Origin: Lachnospiraceae bacterium UBA1721
GTDB taxonomy: Bacteria > Bacillota > Clostridia > Lachnospirales > Lachnospiraceae
Assembly: GCA_002317155.1 (NCBI GenBank)
Contig: DCIR01000059.1
Location: 1 to 30,339 of the forward strand
DNA: 30,339 nt
Direction: 5' to 3'
Shown here: piece after piece, positions 1-9,200 of the stretch
Position numbering within the stretch: the first letter of the stretch is position 1
How the letters are laid out: every line of letters starts with the position of its first letter
Notes under the pieces: generated by a model
Database searches by the model: none
The model's input: the letters and a program-made list of their open reading frames with translations, nothing else
Told to the model about the DNA's origin: nothing
Translations under genes and position numbers: made by a program

Positions 1-2027
1 TAGAAGAAACAGCTGAAGAGGTTGCTGAGGAAGTTGCAGAAGACGCTGTGGAGGAAGTTACTGAGGAGATAGCCGAAGAGGTTATTGAAGAAGTAATTGA
101 GGAGCCTACAGTAGAAGAAGTGGCTGAAGAGGTTGCTGAGGAAGTAGTTGAAGAGACTGTAGAAGATGTAATCGAAGAGACTGCTGAGGCGGTAGAAGAG
201 ACTACAGAAGAAATCGTAGCTGAGGAAGTTACAGCAGAGGCAGTTGAGGAAGTAACCGAGGAGATAGCCGAAGAGGTAATTGAAGAAGTAACTGAGGAGT
301 CTGCAGTAGAAGAAGCAGTTGAAGAGATTACTGAGGAAGTGGTTGAAGAGACTAGCGAAGAAGTAATCGAAGAGGCCGCTGAGGTAGTAGAAGAGACTAC
401 AGAAGAAATCGCAGTTGAGGCAGTTACAGCGGAGGCAGTTGAAGAAGTAACCGAGGAGATAGCCGAAGAGGTAATTGAAGAAGTAACTGAGGAGCCTGCA
501 GTAGAAGAAGTGGCTGAAGAGGTTGCTGAGGAAGTAGTTGAAGAGACTGTAGAAGACGTAATCGAAGAGACTGCTGAGGCGGTAGAAGAGACTACAGAAG
601 AAATCGCAGTTGAGGAAGTTACAGCAGAGGCAGTTGAGGAAGTAACCGAGGAGATAGCCGAAGAGGTTATTGAAGAAGTAACTGAGGAGCCTGTAGTAGA
701 AGAAGCAGTTGAAGAGATTACTGAGGAAGTAGTTGAAGAGGCTGTAGAAGAAGCGGTTGAAGAGGCTGTAGAAGAAGCGGTTGAAGAGACTAGCGAAGAA
801 GTAATCGAAGAGGCCGCCGAGATAGTAGAGGAAACGGCAGAAGAAATCGCAGTTGAAGAAGTTGCTGAGGAAGTAACCGAGGAAATCGCGGCAGAAACAG
901 AGGCTGTGGTTGCAGTAGCTGCAGTCGCATATGACGAGACAATTGCTGAAGACTCAGATGATGCAGTTGAGGAGTTGGAAGAAATCGTAGAAGTGACCAA
1001 CGACGTAAACGAAGAGCCTGAGGTTGTTGAGGAAACAATTGAGGAAGTTGTTGCTCCTGCTGTGGATGTTATTCCGACAGAAACAAAGAAGAATAAGCAG
1101 AAGGTTGTTGTTTCACTTGGACATGTTGCCATCGGCGGACATACTACTCTTGAACAGCTCGATTCTGTTAAGAAGACAGCCAAGGTTCTTGCAGATCTTA
1201 TCGAGGATAATTGCCAGCTTACAATTACTCATTCAAATGGTCAGCAGGTTAGCATGATTCATAAGGCTATGACTGAGCTTAGAAGAGTATACATTGATTA
1301 CACTCCCGCACCTATGTGTGTATGCTCTGCAATGAGCCAGGGTTATGTAGGATATGATATTCAGAATTCACTTAGAGCTGAACTTTTGGATAGAGGAATT
1401 TCTAAGACTGTTAGTACCATTCTTACACAGGTTACAGTAGATCCTTACGATGAAGCTTTCTATGAGCCTACCAAGGTTATCGGAAGATATATGTCAGCAG
1501 AAGATGCTGAGACTGAGAAGAAGAAGGGCAATTACGTTAAGGAAGATCCGGGTAGAGGATTCAGAAGAGTAGTTGCAGCTCCTAAGCCTATGGACATCGT
1601 TGAGATTGAGGCAATAAGAGCTCTTGCAAATGCCGACCAGGCAGTTATCGCCTGTGGTGGTGGTGGTATTCCTGTAATCGAACAGAAGCATGCTCTCAAG
1701 GGAGCATCTGCAGTAATTGAAAAGGATGCAATCGCAGGAAGACTTGCAGCAGAACTTAAGTCGGATGTTCTTCTTATTATTACAGGTGTAGATAATGCTT
1801 ATACCGGATTTGGAACTGATGCTCAGGAAGTAATTGAGTCGATGACCGTTGCTCAGGCACAGGAGTATATAGCCGGTGGAGTATTTGAAGCAGGAACAAT
1901 GCTTCCTAAGATTGAGGCAGCTATTGATTATCTTACCGAGTATCCGGAAGGAAAAGTAATTATTACTTCACTTGATAAGGCAGATGAAGCAATCAAGGGC
2001 AAGGCAGGAACTGTAATAACTGCTTAA
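1..2027 (+). CDS. Carbamate-kinase-like protein with long acidic repeat N-terminus (5' truncated by window)
   Basis: The frame is open from the first base (first full codon at 3), so the true start lies outside the window; the GTG at 48 is only an internal codon. Up to about 1085 the product is Glu/Val/Ala/Thr repeats with no Lys or Arg. A complete carbamate kinase domain of about 311 residues follows (1095-2027). Carbamate kinases make ATP from carbamoyl phosphate and ADP at the end of arginine/agmatine deiminase catabolism. Conserved blocks seen: AMSQGYVGY, VTQVTVDPYDEAF, PTKVIGRY, PKPMDIVE, CGGGGIPVI, EKDAIAGRLAAEL, GTMLPKIEAAI and the C-terminal IITSLDKADEAIKGKAGTVI. Oddities: the usual GGNA motif reads GHVA (1119-1130), and THGNGPQV reads THSNGQQV (1227-1250), so activity may differ. 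No arginine deiminase or ornithine carbamoyltransferase gene is in the window. Domain identity is secure; the function of the fusion is unknown. Confidence 0.85.
   Translation, partial: EETAEEVAEEVAEDAVEEVTEEIAEEVIEEVIEEPTVEEVAEEVAEEVVEETVEDVIEETAEAVEETTEEIVAEEVTAEAVEEVTEEIAEEVIEEVTEESAVEEAVEEITEEVVEETSEEVIEEAAEVVEETTEEIAVEAVTAEAVEEVTEEIAEEVIEEVTEEPAVEEVAEEVAEEVVEETVEDVIEETAEAVEETTEEIAVEEVTAEAVEEVTEEIAEEVIEEVTEEPVVEEAVEEITEEVVEEAVEEAVEEAVEEAVEETSEEVIEEAAEIVEETAEEIAVEEVAEEVTEEIAAETEAVVAVAAVAYDETIAEDSDDAVEELEEIVEVTNDVNEEPEVVEETIEEVVAPAVDVIPTETKKNKQKVVVSLGHVAIGGHTTLEQLDSVKKTAKVLADLIEDNCQLTITHSNGQQVSMIHKAMTELRRVYIDYTPAPMCVCSAMSQGYVGYDIQNSLRAELLDRGISKTVSTILTQVTVDPYDEAFYEPTKVIGRYMSAEDAETEKKKGNYVKEDPGRGFRRVVAAPKPMDIVEIEAIRALANADQAVIACGGGGIPVIEQKHALKGASAVIEKDAIAGRLAAELKSDVLLIITGVDNAYTGFGTDAQEVIESMTVAQAQEYIAGGVFEAGTMLPKIEAAIDYLTEYPEGKVIITSLDKADEAIKGKAGTVITA
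51..866 (+). repeat. 195-bp (65-codon) tandem repeats in the acidic tract
   Basis: Four tandem units start with near-identical sequence (GAGGAAGT then ACTGAGGAGATAGCCGAAGAG or variants) at 51, 246, 441 and 636. The first three are exactly 195 bp. The fourth is 231 bp and includes an exact 24-bp tandem duplication (735-758 and 759-782, encoding EEAVEEAV). A degenerate fifth start lies at 867. Copies begin before the window. Within each unit the protein has a shorter four-residue rhythm (Glu-Glu-hydrophobic-x). Confidence 0.9.
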
Positions 2028-2116
2028 GTATAGTGATTTTAGTTAGCACAATAGAGTAATAAATTAAAAAATAGTCTTTTCAATATAAGATTAATATGCT
2101 AATGTATTAGTGACTT

Positions 2117-2151
2117 CGCAGGTGAGGTTAATACTTCACCTGCGATTTTTT
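2117..2151 (+). terminator. Rho-independent terminator/attenuator before the AGCS symporter gene
   Basis: Perfect 9-bp stem CGCAGGTGA (2117-2125) with TCACCTGCG (2136-2144), a 10-nt loop, then A and six T. It follows the carbamate-kinase-like gene, yet ends only 31 nt before the ATG of the next gene, leaving no room for a promoter in between. Confidence 0.85.
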
Positions 2152-2182
2152 AAGTTATTTATTAAGGAGAGAGGAAAGAATT

Positions 2183-3829
2183 ATGGAAAAGTTCATTCAA
2201 GGAGTTACCACAGTTAATGGGGCTATCAATGACGCTGTATGGGGTTGGCCGGCACTTATTCTTCTTGGCTTTGTAGGTGTTCTTATGACTCTGATGACTA
2301 AGTTTTTCCAGGTTGGACATATTGGTCACTGGATGAAAAATACCATCGGAGCTATTTTTAAGGATAAGCATGTTACGGGACATACAGGCGACAAGTCAAT
2401 CTCACAGTTTCAGTCTTTGTGTACTGCACTTGCTGCTACAGTTGGAACCGGTAATATTGTAGGTGTTGCGGGAGCTATTGCAACAGGTGGACCCGGAGCG
2501 GTTTTTTGGATGTGGATTATTGCATTTTTTGGAATGATGACCAATTATTCAGAGAATGTTCTTGGTATTCTATATCGTCGTAAGGATAACAAGGGAGAAT
2601 GGCATGGCGGAGCCATGTATTATCTCAGAGATGGCCTCGGAGCAAAGAAGGGAATGAAAATAGTTGGCGCAGTTCTCGCAGTGCTTTTCTCAGTTTTCTG
2701 CCTTCTCGCATCTTTCGGTATCGGAAATATGAGCCAGGTTAACTCAATGAGCTCTAATATTCAGGCGGCAATTACAAATGTTGCAACCACTTCAAATGAG
2801 GCATGGAAAATGCCTACATTTATACCTTATTTGATAGGAGGCTTTCTCTTCATCGCAGTGGCTGCGGTTATTCTTGGAGGACTTAAGAGAATTGCTGCAA
2901 TTACTGAAAAGCTTGTTCCTTTTATGGTTGTAGTATACTTTATCGGGGCAATCGTTATTATCTGCATAAATGCTGCTTCGATTCCTGCAATTTTTGTGTC
3001 AATCTTTAAGGGTGCATTTTCACTCAAGGCAGCCGGAGGCGGTGTTGTCGGCGCAGGTATTGCAATGGCTATGAAGATGGGCTTCAAGAGAGGTGTATTC
3101 TCAAATGAGGCAGGTCTTGGATCTTCGGTTATGGTTCATTCAAGCTCTAATGTTAAGGAGCCTGTTCGTCAGGGTATGTGGGGTATCTTTGAGGTATTTG
3201 CAGATACAATTGTTGTATGTACACTTACCGCTCTTGTAATTCTTGGTTCAGGAGCGATTAATCTCGATGACGGTAAGGCTGCAAAAATAACTGATGAAAA
3301 TGGTGCATATGTTCAGATGGTAGACGATGATGGACAGCTTGTATTTGACGAGGATACCAATGAGCCTGTATATGTAACCGTAGTTGATAAGATCGGTGGT
3401 TCAAGTAACCTTATGAGCTACTCATTCTCAAAGGTATTTGGACCTGCCGGATCAATATTTATTGCGCTTGCGATTCTTCTTTTTGCATATTCCACTGTAC
3501 TTGGCTGGAGTCATTACGGAACTACTGCGGTTGAGTATCTGTTCGGTAAACATGCGGTATGGCCTTATCGAATTGTGTTCGTAATCATTGTGTTCCTTGG
3601 ATCAATAATGGAGGCTAAGCTCGCTTGGGATATATCAGATACCTTCAATGGATTGATGATGATTCCTAACCTTATAGGTGTGCTTGTACTTTCACCTATG
3701 GTAGTAAAGGCAACAGTAAACTATGTTGATCGTCATATGAGACATAAGGATGTAAAGCCTATGCTTTCTGTATTCAGCGATATCCAGGAAATGCAGGAAA
3801 AGGCACTTAAGGAAAATGCAGATGATTAA
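2183..3829 (+). CDS. Sodium:alanine/glycine symporter, AGCS family
   Basis: Predicted polytopic membrane protein of 548 residues that imports alanine or glycine with Na+. The AGCS signature is clear around residues 86-110 (AATVGTGNIVGVAGAIATGG, with N91 in the GTGN motif), followed by the MTNYSENVLG and WHGGAMYYLRDGLG blocks. Further family blocks are GVFSNEAGLGSS and, near the C-terminus, YSTVLGWSHYG. The start is fixed by AAGGAGAGAGG at 2164-2174. It is longer than the usual 440-490 residues because of an acidic insertion at about residues 359-402, in the loop after the ALVILGSGAINL segment. It stands alone between two terminators. Which amino acid it prefers cannot be read from the sequence. 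Confidence 0.93.
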   Translation: MEKFIQGVTTVNGAINDAVWGWPALILLGFVGVLMTLMTKFFQVGHIGHWMKNTIGAIFKDKHVTGHTGDKSISQFQSLCTALAATVGTGNIVGVAGAIATGGPGAVFWMWIIAFFGMMTNYSENVLGILYRRKDNKGEWHGGAMYYLRDGLGAKKGMKIVGAVLAVLFSVFCLLASFGIGNMSQVNSMSSNIQAAITNVATTSNEAWKMPTFIPYLIGGFLFIAVAAVILGGLKRIAAITEKLVPFMVVVYFIGAIVIICINAASIPAIFVSIFKGAFSLKAAGGGVVGAGIAMAMKMGFKRGVFSNEAGLGSSVMVHSSSNVKEPVRQGMWGIFEVFADTIVVCTLTALVILGSGAINLDDGKAAKITDENGAYVQMVDDDGQLVFDEDTNEPVYVTVVDKIGGSSNLMSYSFSKVFGPAGSIFIALAILLFAYSTVLGWSHYGTTAVEYLFGKHAVWPYRIVFVIIVFLGSIMEAKLAWDISDTFNGLMMIPNLIGVLVLSPMVVKATVNYVDRHMRHKDVKPMLSVFSDIQEMQEKALKENADD

Positions 3830-3881
3830 CATAAATATCAGGCTAAAATTCAGACTGTTCAGATAATGAACTAAATCATAG

Positions 3882-3917
3882 GCCGGGATTGTGTATATAT
3901 ACAATCTCGGCTTTTTT
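3882..3917 (+). terminator. Terminator after the AGCS symporter gene
   Basis: 11-bp stem GCCGGGATTGT (3882-3892) with ACAATCTCGGC (3901-3911), one G-U pair, TA-rich loop that can extend the stem, then six T (3912-3917). Confidence 0.9.
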
Positions 3918-4031
3918 GTTATGTGGAACGCACAGAGGAAAAGTGACAGCTCGAATGTAAACATTTATTTGTCGGCAGTATAATTGACTAAATCATTTAA
4001 TGATAATTTGTGAAAATGTATACGAGCGATG

Positions 4032-4040
4032 TGATATAAT
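4032..4040 (+). promoter_or_regulatory. Extended -10 promoter for the GNAT-DUF6056-GH2 genes
   Basis: TGATATAAT is an extended -10 (TG-A-TATAAT) 66 nt upstream of the GNAT start. No good -35 lies at 16-18 bp; TTGTGA at 4008-4013 is 21 bp away. A terminator lies upstream and no other promoter as good is seen before 4107. Confidence 0.6.
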
Positions 4041-4106
4041 AAATAATTAGATATATTTTAAAATATAGTCAGACACGAATTTGATTTGTGCCGGATGGAG
4101 CAATAA

Positions 4107-4652
4107 ATGGATAATAGTTTTGACAATAAGTATATAGATGAAGACGGTGAAATTTATATTCGCCCGATGACTTATGATGATATTGACGACATTGTGAGAT
4201 GGCGTAATTCAGATGCTGTAAGACAATATTTTATATATAGAGGCGATTTTACTCATGACAATCAGATTGATTGGATGAAAAATCATGTAGAGACCGGAGA
4301 AGTGGCTCAGATGATAATATGCAGACGAAGCAGTGAATCTGAGGATAGAAAACTTGGCTGTGTTTATATAAGAGATATAGATAAGAAAAATCTCAAAGGC
4401 GAGTACGGTATATTCATTGGAGAAGACGACGCAAGGGGATGCGGCGTGGGGACAAAGGCTGCTAAGCTGATGCTTCGCTATGGCTTTGAGGAATTGGGAC
4501 TCCATCGTATTTATCTAAGAGTTCTCGAAGGGAATGAACGGGCTGTTAGAAGCTACGAAAAAGCCGGCTTTATTAAGGAGGGATTCCTTAAGGATGATGT
4601 ATTTGTGGACGGGGAGTTCTTAAGTGTAACCTGGATGGCTGCAGTGAAATAA
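4107..4652 (+). CDS. GNAT-family N-acetyltransferase (RimJ/RimL type)
   Basis: 181-residue acetyl-CoA-dependent acyltransferase. The N-terminal IYIRPMTYDDIDDIVRWRN is the usual start of the Acetyltransf_3 fold. The acetyl-CoA pyrophosphate loop is RGCGVGTKAAKLML (from R110), followed by the HRIYLRVLEGNERAVRSYEKAGF block that ends most RimJ/L-like enzymes. The family acetylates protein N-termini, aminoglycosides, polyamines or amino sugars (PseH of pseudaminic acid synthesis is a relative); the substrate here is unknown. GGAG at 4097-4100 supports the ATG. It is the first gene of a group with a DUF6056-like membrane protein (22 nt downstream) and a GH2 glycosidase, so a sugar-linked amine is possible, but this is inference only. 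Confidence 0.88.
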   Translation: MDNSFDNKYIDEDGEIYIRPMTYDDIDDIVRWRNSDAVRQYFIYRGDFTHDNQIDWMKNHVETGEVAQMIICRRSSESEDRKLGCVYIRDIDKKNLKGEYGIFIGEDDARGCGVGTKAAKLMLRYGFEELGLHRIYLRVLEGNERAVRSYEKAGFIKEGFLKDDVFVDGEFLSVTWMAAVK

Positions 4653-4674
4653 TAACCGGAGATTAAATTGTTTT

Positions 4675-6189
4675 ATGTTTTTAATAAAAAAGATTTTTGG
4701 ATTTTCAGTTAACAGAAAAATCAGTGCGATATCTTTGCTGATTATTTTTATAGTAGGTATAGGATTACTTCTTGCACTGACCAGATATACTATTCCGTTT
4801 TATGATGATTTCGGATATGGAAAATATGCCAAGGCAAATATGAGTGAGCCGTGGGATATCCCCGGAGCGGTTAAAGGGGCTGCAGATGGAACTCACACGA
4901 TGTGGTATGCCTGGCAGGGTACATATACATCTATTTTTATGATGAATATGATGCCCGGAATATATGGAGAAAATCTTTATTTTCTGGGACCGGTTTTTTT
5001 AATTCTCATCTTTGTGGCATCGATTTTTACGTTGGTTCATGTGATCGCTAAGGATGTATTTGATGCGAACAGGTGGGATATATTATCGCTTCAGTGTCTT
5101 ACCGCCGGATTGGCAGTTTTATATGTCCACTCAGCTCATCAGGGATTCTATTGGTATAACAGCGGCGTTCATTATACTGCGATGCATTCTTTTTTGATAT
5201 TGCTGACGGCATGTCTGATACGTATTTTGACATCAAAGAGTACATATGAAAAAAGTGTGCTTATGGTCGCGGCGATACTCCTTGGAGTAGTTATCGGAGG
5301 CGCCAATTATGTCACTGCACTTCAGTGCGGATTGGTGATGGCTAGTCTGGTAGCTATAGCAATTATACTGAAAAGAAAGAGCGTTTTATTCTTTATACCT
5401 TCAATAGCGGCGTATGGAATAAGCTTTTATTACAGTATTATTGCACCCGGCAATAATGTCAGAGCCGCACGCTTTTGGTATGTAGAAAAATCAGTTCCTA
5501 AGGCTATTATCGGATCGTTTACGGAGGCTGTGAAACTTTGTAAAGAATTTTCAAACTGGAAGACAATGCTGGTGCTGATACTGATAATCCCGGTTGCCTG
5601 GCGCATTGTAAAGGAAACACAATATGTCTTCAGGTGGTGGGTGATGGTGCTTCTGATGATATGGAGTGTGTGCTTCGTGGCATCAGGATTTACATCAAGC
5701 CTTTATTCAACAGGAGAAGTGGTACTGGCCAGAGTGATAAATGTTATTAAGTTTGATTATCACTTAGTTCTGGTGGCAAATGAAGTATATGTAATCGGTT
5801 TTGTATATCAGCTGATTAGGAAAAAGTCTAAGAATGCAGAGAAAAATATTCTACTAAAATGGAAAAGTGGTGTTGCATGGCCACTTATTATTCTTTGGGT
5901 AGGAGCGTACTTTTTCTTTTATACTAATGAGGTCGATCCTATCGGTAGTTATTCAGTGTTTGGAGCACATTATTATTTGACTACAGGACAGGCTGAGGAA
6001 TTTTACGAACAGTATAAGGAACGAGTGGAGATCCTTAATAACGACAGCATTACAGATGTTGTATTTGAACCATATACGGTTAGACCTTGGTTTTTAATTA
6101 ATATGGATATCAGTACTGATGCGGGAGCAGAGCCTAATGTGGCTTTGGCACAGTACTACGGTAAGAATTCAGTGCGTATTAGCGATTGA
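4675..6189 (+). CDS. Polytopic membrane protein, DUF6056-like (GT-C-like)
   Basis: 504 residues with about ten hydrophobic segments (first at about residues 17-38) and a soluble C-terminal tail of about 75 residues after the last helix. The loop after the first helix carries FYDDFGYGKYAK, an acidic pair placed as in GT-C glycosyltransferases and in the DUF6056 family, to which I assign it by overall look. GT-C enzymes transfer sugars from polyprenyl-phosphate carriers on the outer face of the membrane; activity is not shown. The ATG is 13 nt after GGAG (4658-4661), a little far, but no better in-frame start is seen. It lies 22 nt after the GNAT gene and 21 nt before the GH2 gene, so all three are probably co-transcribed. 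Confidence 0.75.
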   Translation: MFLIKKIFGFSVNRKISAISLLIIFIVGIGLLLALTRYTIPFYDDFGYGKYAKANMSEPWDIPGAVKGAADGTHTMWYAWQGTYTSIFMMNMMPGIYGENLYFLGPVFLILIFVASIFTLVHVIAKDVFDANRWDILSLQCLTAGLAVLYVHSAHQGFYWYNSGVHYTAMHSFLILLTACLIRILTSKSTYEKSVLMVAAILLGVVIGGANYVTALQCGLVMASLVAIAIILKRKSVLFFIPSIAAYGISFYYSIIAPGNNVRAARFWYVEKSVPKAIIGSFTEAVKLCKEFSNWKTMLVLILIIPVAWRIVKETQYVFRWWVMVLLMIWSVCFVASGFTSSLYSTGEVVLARVINVIKFDYHLVLVANEVYVIGFVYQLIRKKSKNAEKNILLKWKSGVAWPLIILWVGAYFFFYTNEVDPIGSYSVFGAHYYLTTGQAEEFYEQYKERVEILNNDSITDVVFEPYTVRPWFLINMDISTDAGAEPNVALAQYYGKNSVRISD

Positions 6190-6210
6190 TGCGAAGGTAT
6201 GGGGTGAAAT

Positions 6211-9200
6211 ATGCTTGGGAAAACTCTTTGGAACGAGGGATGGGAATTCTATAAAGCTGAATACGGAAAAGAGATAGTTGATGTTGAGGGAAGTGATTTC
6301 AAAAAAGTAAATATCCCTCATGACTGGTTGATTTATCAGGGACAGTATCTCTATGAAGATTCAACAGGATTTTACAGAAAGAATTTTGTGCTCGACAAGG
6401 ACAGTGAGCACAGATATGAGATTTACTTCGAAGGCGTATACATGGATTCAACGGTCTACGTTAACGGTATCGAAGTGGGTTGCTGGAAGTATGGCTATTC
6501 GAGCTTTTTCTTTGATATAACCAATGAACTGGCAGACGGGGAGAACACGATATTAGTCAAGGTGAATCACAGGGCACCCAACAGCAGATGGTACAGTGGA
6601 GCGGGTATATACAGAAATGTCTGGTTTATAGAAAATAACACTACACATTTTGTGACGGATTCAATGTACATATCTGCCTCTGAAATAGAAAGTAAGCAAG
6701 ATAAAAAGAAGCCGATTGATTCTTTATTGTATCGTCTTTTCCATAGTAAAAAGTCAAGTATTGAACAGGAACTGGCTGAGATAGCTTACCCAAAGTGCTG
6801 GGAAGTATGCGTAAGCGCGGAATTGACCGGAGGAATAGCACAGAGAGCTTCCGGACTTAAAAATTATCTACTCAAGCTGGATATTCCGGAACTGCATATC
6901 AACGAATGCTTCGATGCATACAATGCACTGTATGCCGAGACCGAGGAAGGATATCAGCTTGTGAGAGTTAATGTGGTGGCTGAAAATCCTGCACCATGGG
7001 GCCTTGATAATCCTAAGTTATACAATGCAAAACTGTCATTGATTCGTAAAAAAGACGGTGATGATTGGAATAATGAGGACGCTGAAATCAGGATAGATAA
7101 TGCGCAGGATAGTATAGCTACTGATTTTGGATTCCGAACAATTAAGTTTGATACGGATATGGGATTTTTCCTAAATGGAGAACATATCAAGATTAACGGA
7201 GCCTGTGAACATCACGATCTCGGTGCACTTGGAGCTGCCTTTAATAAGGTTGCTATGCGCCGTAAACTGACCATCCTTAAGGAGATGGGCATTAATGCAA
7301 TAAGAACTGCACACAACATGCCGGCACCGGAACTGCTTGAATTGACCGATGCGATGGGCTTTTTGGTTATGGATGAGTCCTTCGATTGTTGGGAACTCAA
7401 AAAGACTGAATATGACTACGCGCGCTTTTTCAAGGAGTGGCAGGCCAGGGATGTCAGAAGCTGGATCAGAAGAGATAGAAATCATCCTTCTATAATTATG
7501 TGGAGTATCGGAAATGAGATATATGATACCCATGCAGATGCTCACGGCGAAGAGATTACTGCGATGCTCAAAAAAGAAGTGGAAACACATGATCCAAAGG
7601 GCAATGCGGTAATAGGAATAGGTTCTAACTATATGGCTTGGCAGGGTGCTCAGAATTGTGCGAATATACTTAAGTTTGCCGGATATAATTACGCCGAAAG
7701 ACTTTATGACAAGCATCATGAGACTTATCCTGACTGGCATATTTTCGGAAGTGAGACAAGCTCTACATTACAGAGCAGAGGAATATATCATTTTCCGTAT
7801 TCCCAGCAGGTCATGGCTGAGGCTGATGAACAGTGTTCGAGTCTGGGCAATTGTACATCAACCTGGGGGGCTAAAAGTACCGAATACTGCATCACAATGG
7901 ATAGAGATCGTGTGTATTCCGCAGGTCAGTTCATTTGGTCAGGCTTTGACTATATAGGTGAGCCTACCCCTTATAAGAATAGAAACAGTTATCTGGGACA
8001 GATAGATACTGCGGGATTTTTTAAGGATACAGCGTATATTTACAGAGCGGCATGGACAGATTATCGCAAGAATCCTTTCGTTCACATTATCCCGGAATAT
8101 TGGGATTTTAACGAAGGTCAGTTAATCGATGTGCGCGTGGTTTCCAATGCGCCGGCTGTTCAGCTTATTGTGAATGGAAAACATTATGATGCCGTGAAAT
8201 TGGACCAAGCGCATGGAGACAGATTCTCTGCGGATTATGTTGTCCCGTATGAGAAGGGATGCATTAAAGCGGTTGCCTGTGACAATGATGGAGTCGAACT
8301 TGTATCTGAGGAAAGGTATTCTTTCAGAGATCCGGTAAAACTGGTTGCTAATCTGCATTATTCAGAGGCCGAATTGAAAGCCGGCTGCGCAGATATGGCA
8401 TTCATTGAAATCGGAACAGTTGATGCTGACGGTCATCGTGTAGAGAACGATAATACACCTGTATATGTAGAAGTGTCGGGAGCAGGATGGCTTGCGGGAC
8501 TGGATAACGGCGACTCTACGGATACAGAAGAATATAAGGGACACAGTAAGAGACTGTTTTCAGGAAAAATGCTTGCGATGATAGCGGCAGGCAATGAACC
8601 GGGAATGATTAATGTTTCGATTAAGTCATTAGATAAGAATCGTAGTATTGCAGGAACAGAACTTAGTATAAAAGTGGAACCGTCACCGGCTGTGGAGGGA
8701 ATTTCACTTTTGCCGGAGATTCATTTTAGCGGGAAAGCTACTGTGGCAGAGAACGGTAATCCTGTGAATTCTCTTGAAAACGGAGTCTGGATCAGAAAAA
8801 TTGAGCTAAGCCTTGCTAAGGGAAAGCAGAATATAACAGCAGGTGAGACCTGCGTTGAAGTGGCAGCTGACATTTTCCCTAAAATGGCAAAGCAAAAACT
8901 GGAATGGTCTGTTGTTAATGATGCCGGAATAGTATCTCCTATAGCTCAGATAGTTGAGATAAAGGAGACAGAAACCGGTGAGATTGCAGTTGTTCAGCCA
9001 CGTGGCGATGGTGATTTCAGAGTAAGATGTCTGACGAGAAACTCGATGAGAACGGCAAAAGTTATTTCTGAACTGGAGTTTAGCGTTGAGGGACATGGAC
9101 AGGCTACGGTTAATCCCTACGAAATTGTGAGGGGAGCGCTGTGCACCAGACATCAGGGTGAACTTAGAAATGCGATTGAGCAGGGTATGTCATCGCCCGG

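Noticed and set aside
1..900. Repeats considered as a CRISPR array
   Set aside because: Units are 195 bp, contiguous, in frame and translated; there are no unique spacers.
790..1038. Minus-strand frame of 82 codons rich in Leu/Pro/Arg opposite the acidic repeats
   Set aside because: It is the antisense reading of GAA/GAG-rich repeats, without ribosome site or family resemblance.
2028..2116. Glycine riboswitch before the AGCS symporter
   Set aside because: The region is AT-rich and lacks the conserved purine-rich glycine aptamer core; only a terminator hairpin is visible.
7171..7740. Minus-strand frame of 189 codons inside the GH2 gene
   Set aside because: It lies wholly opposite the conserved GH2 barrel and shows no family motif.
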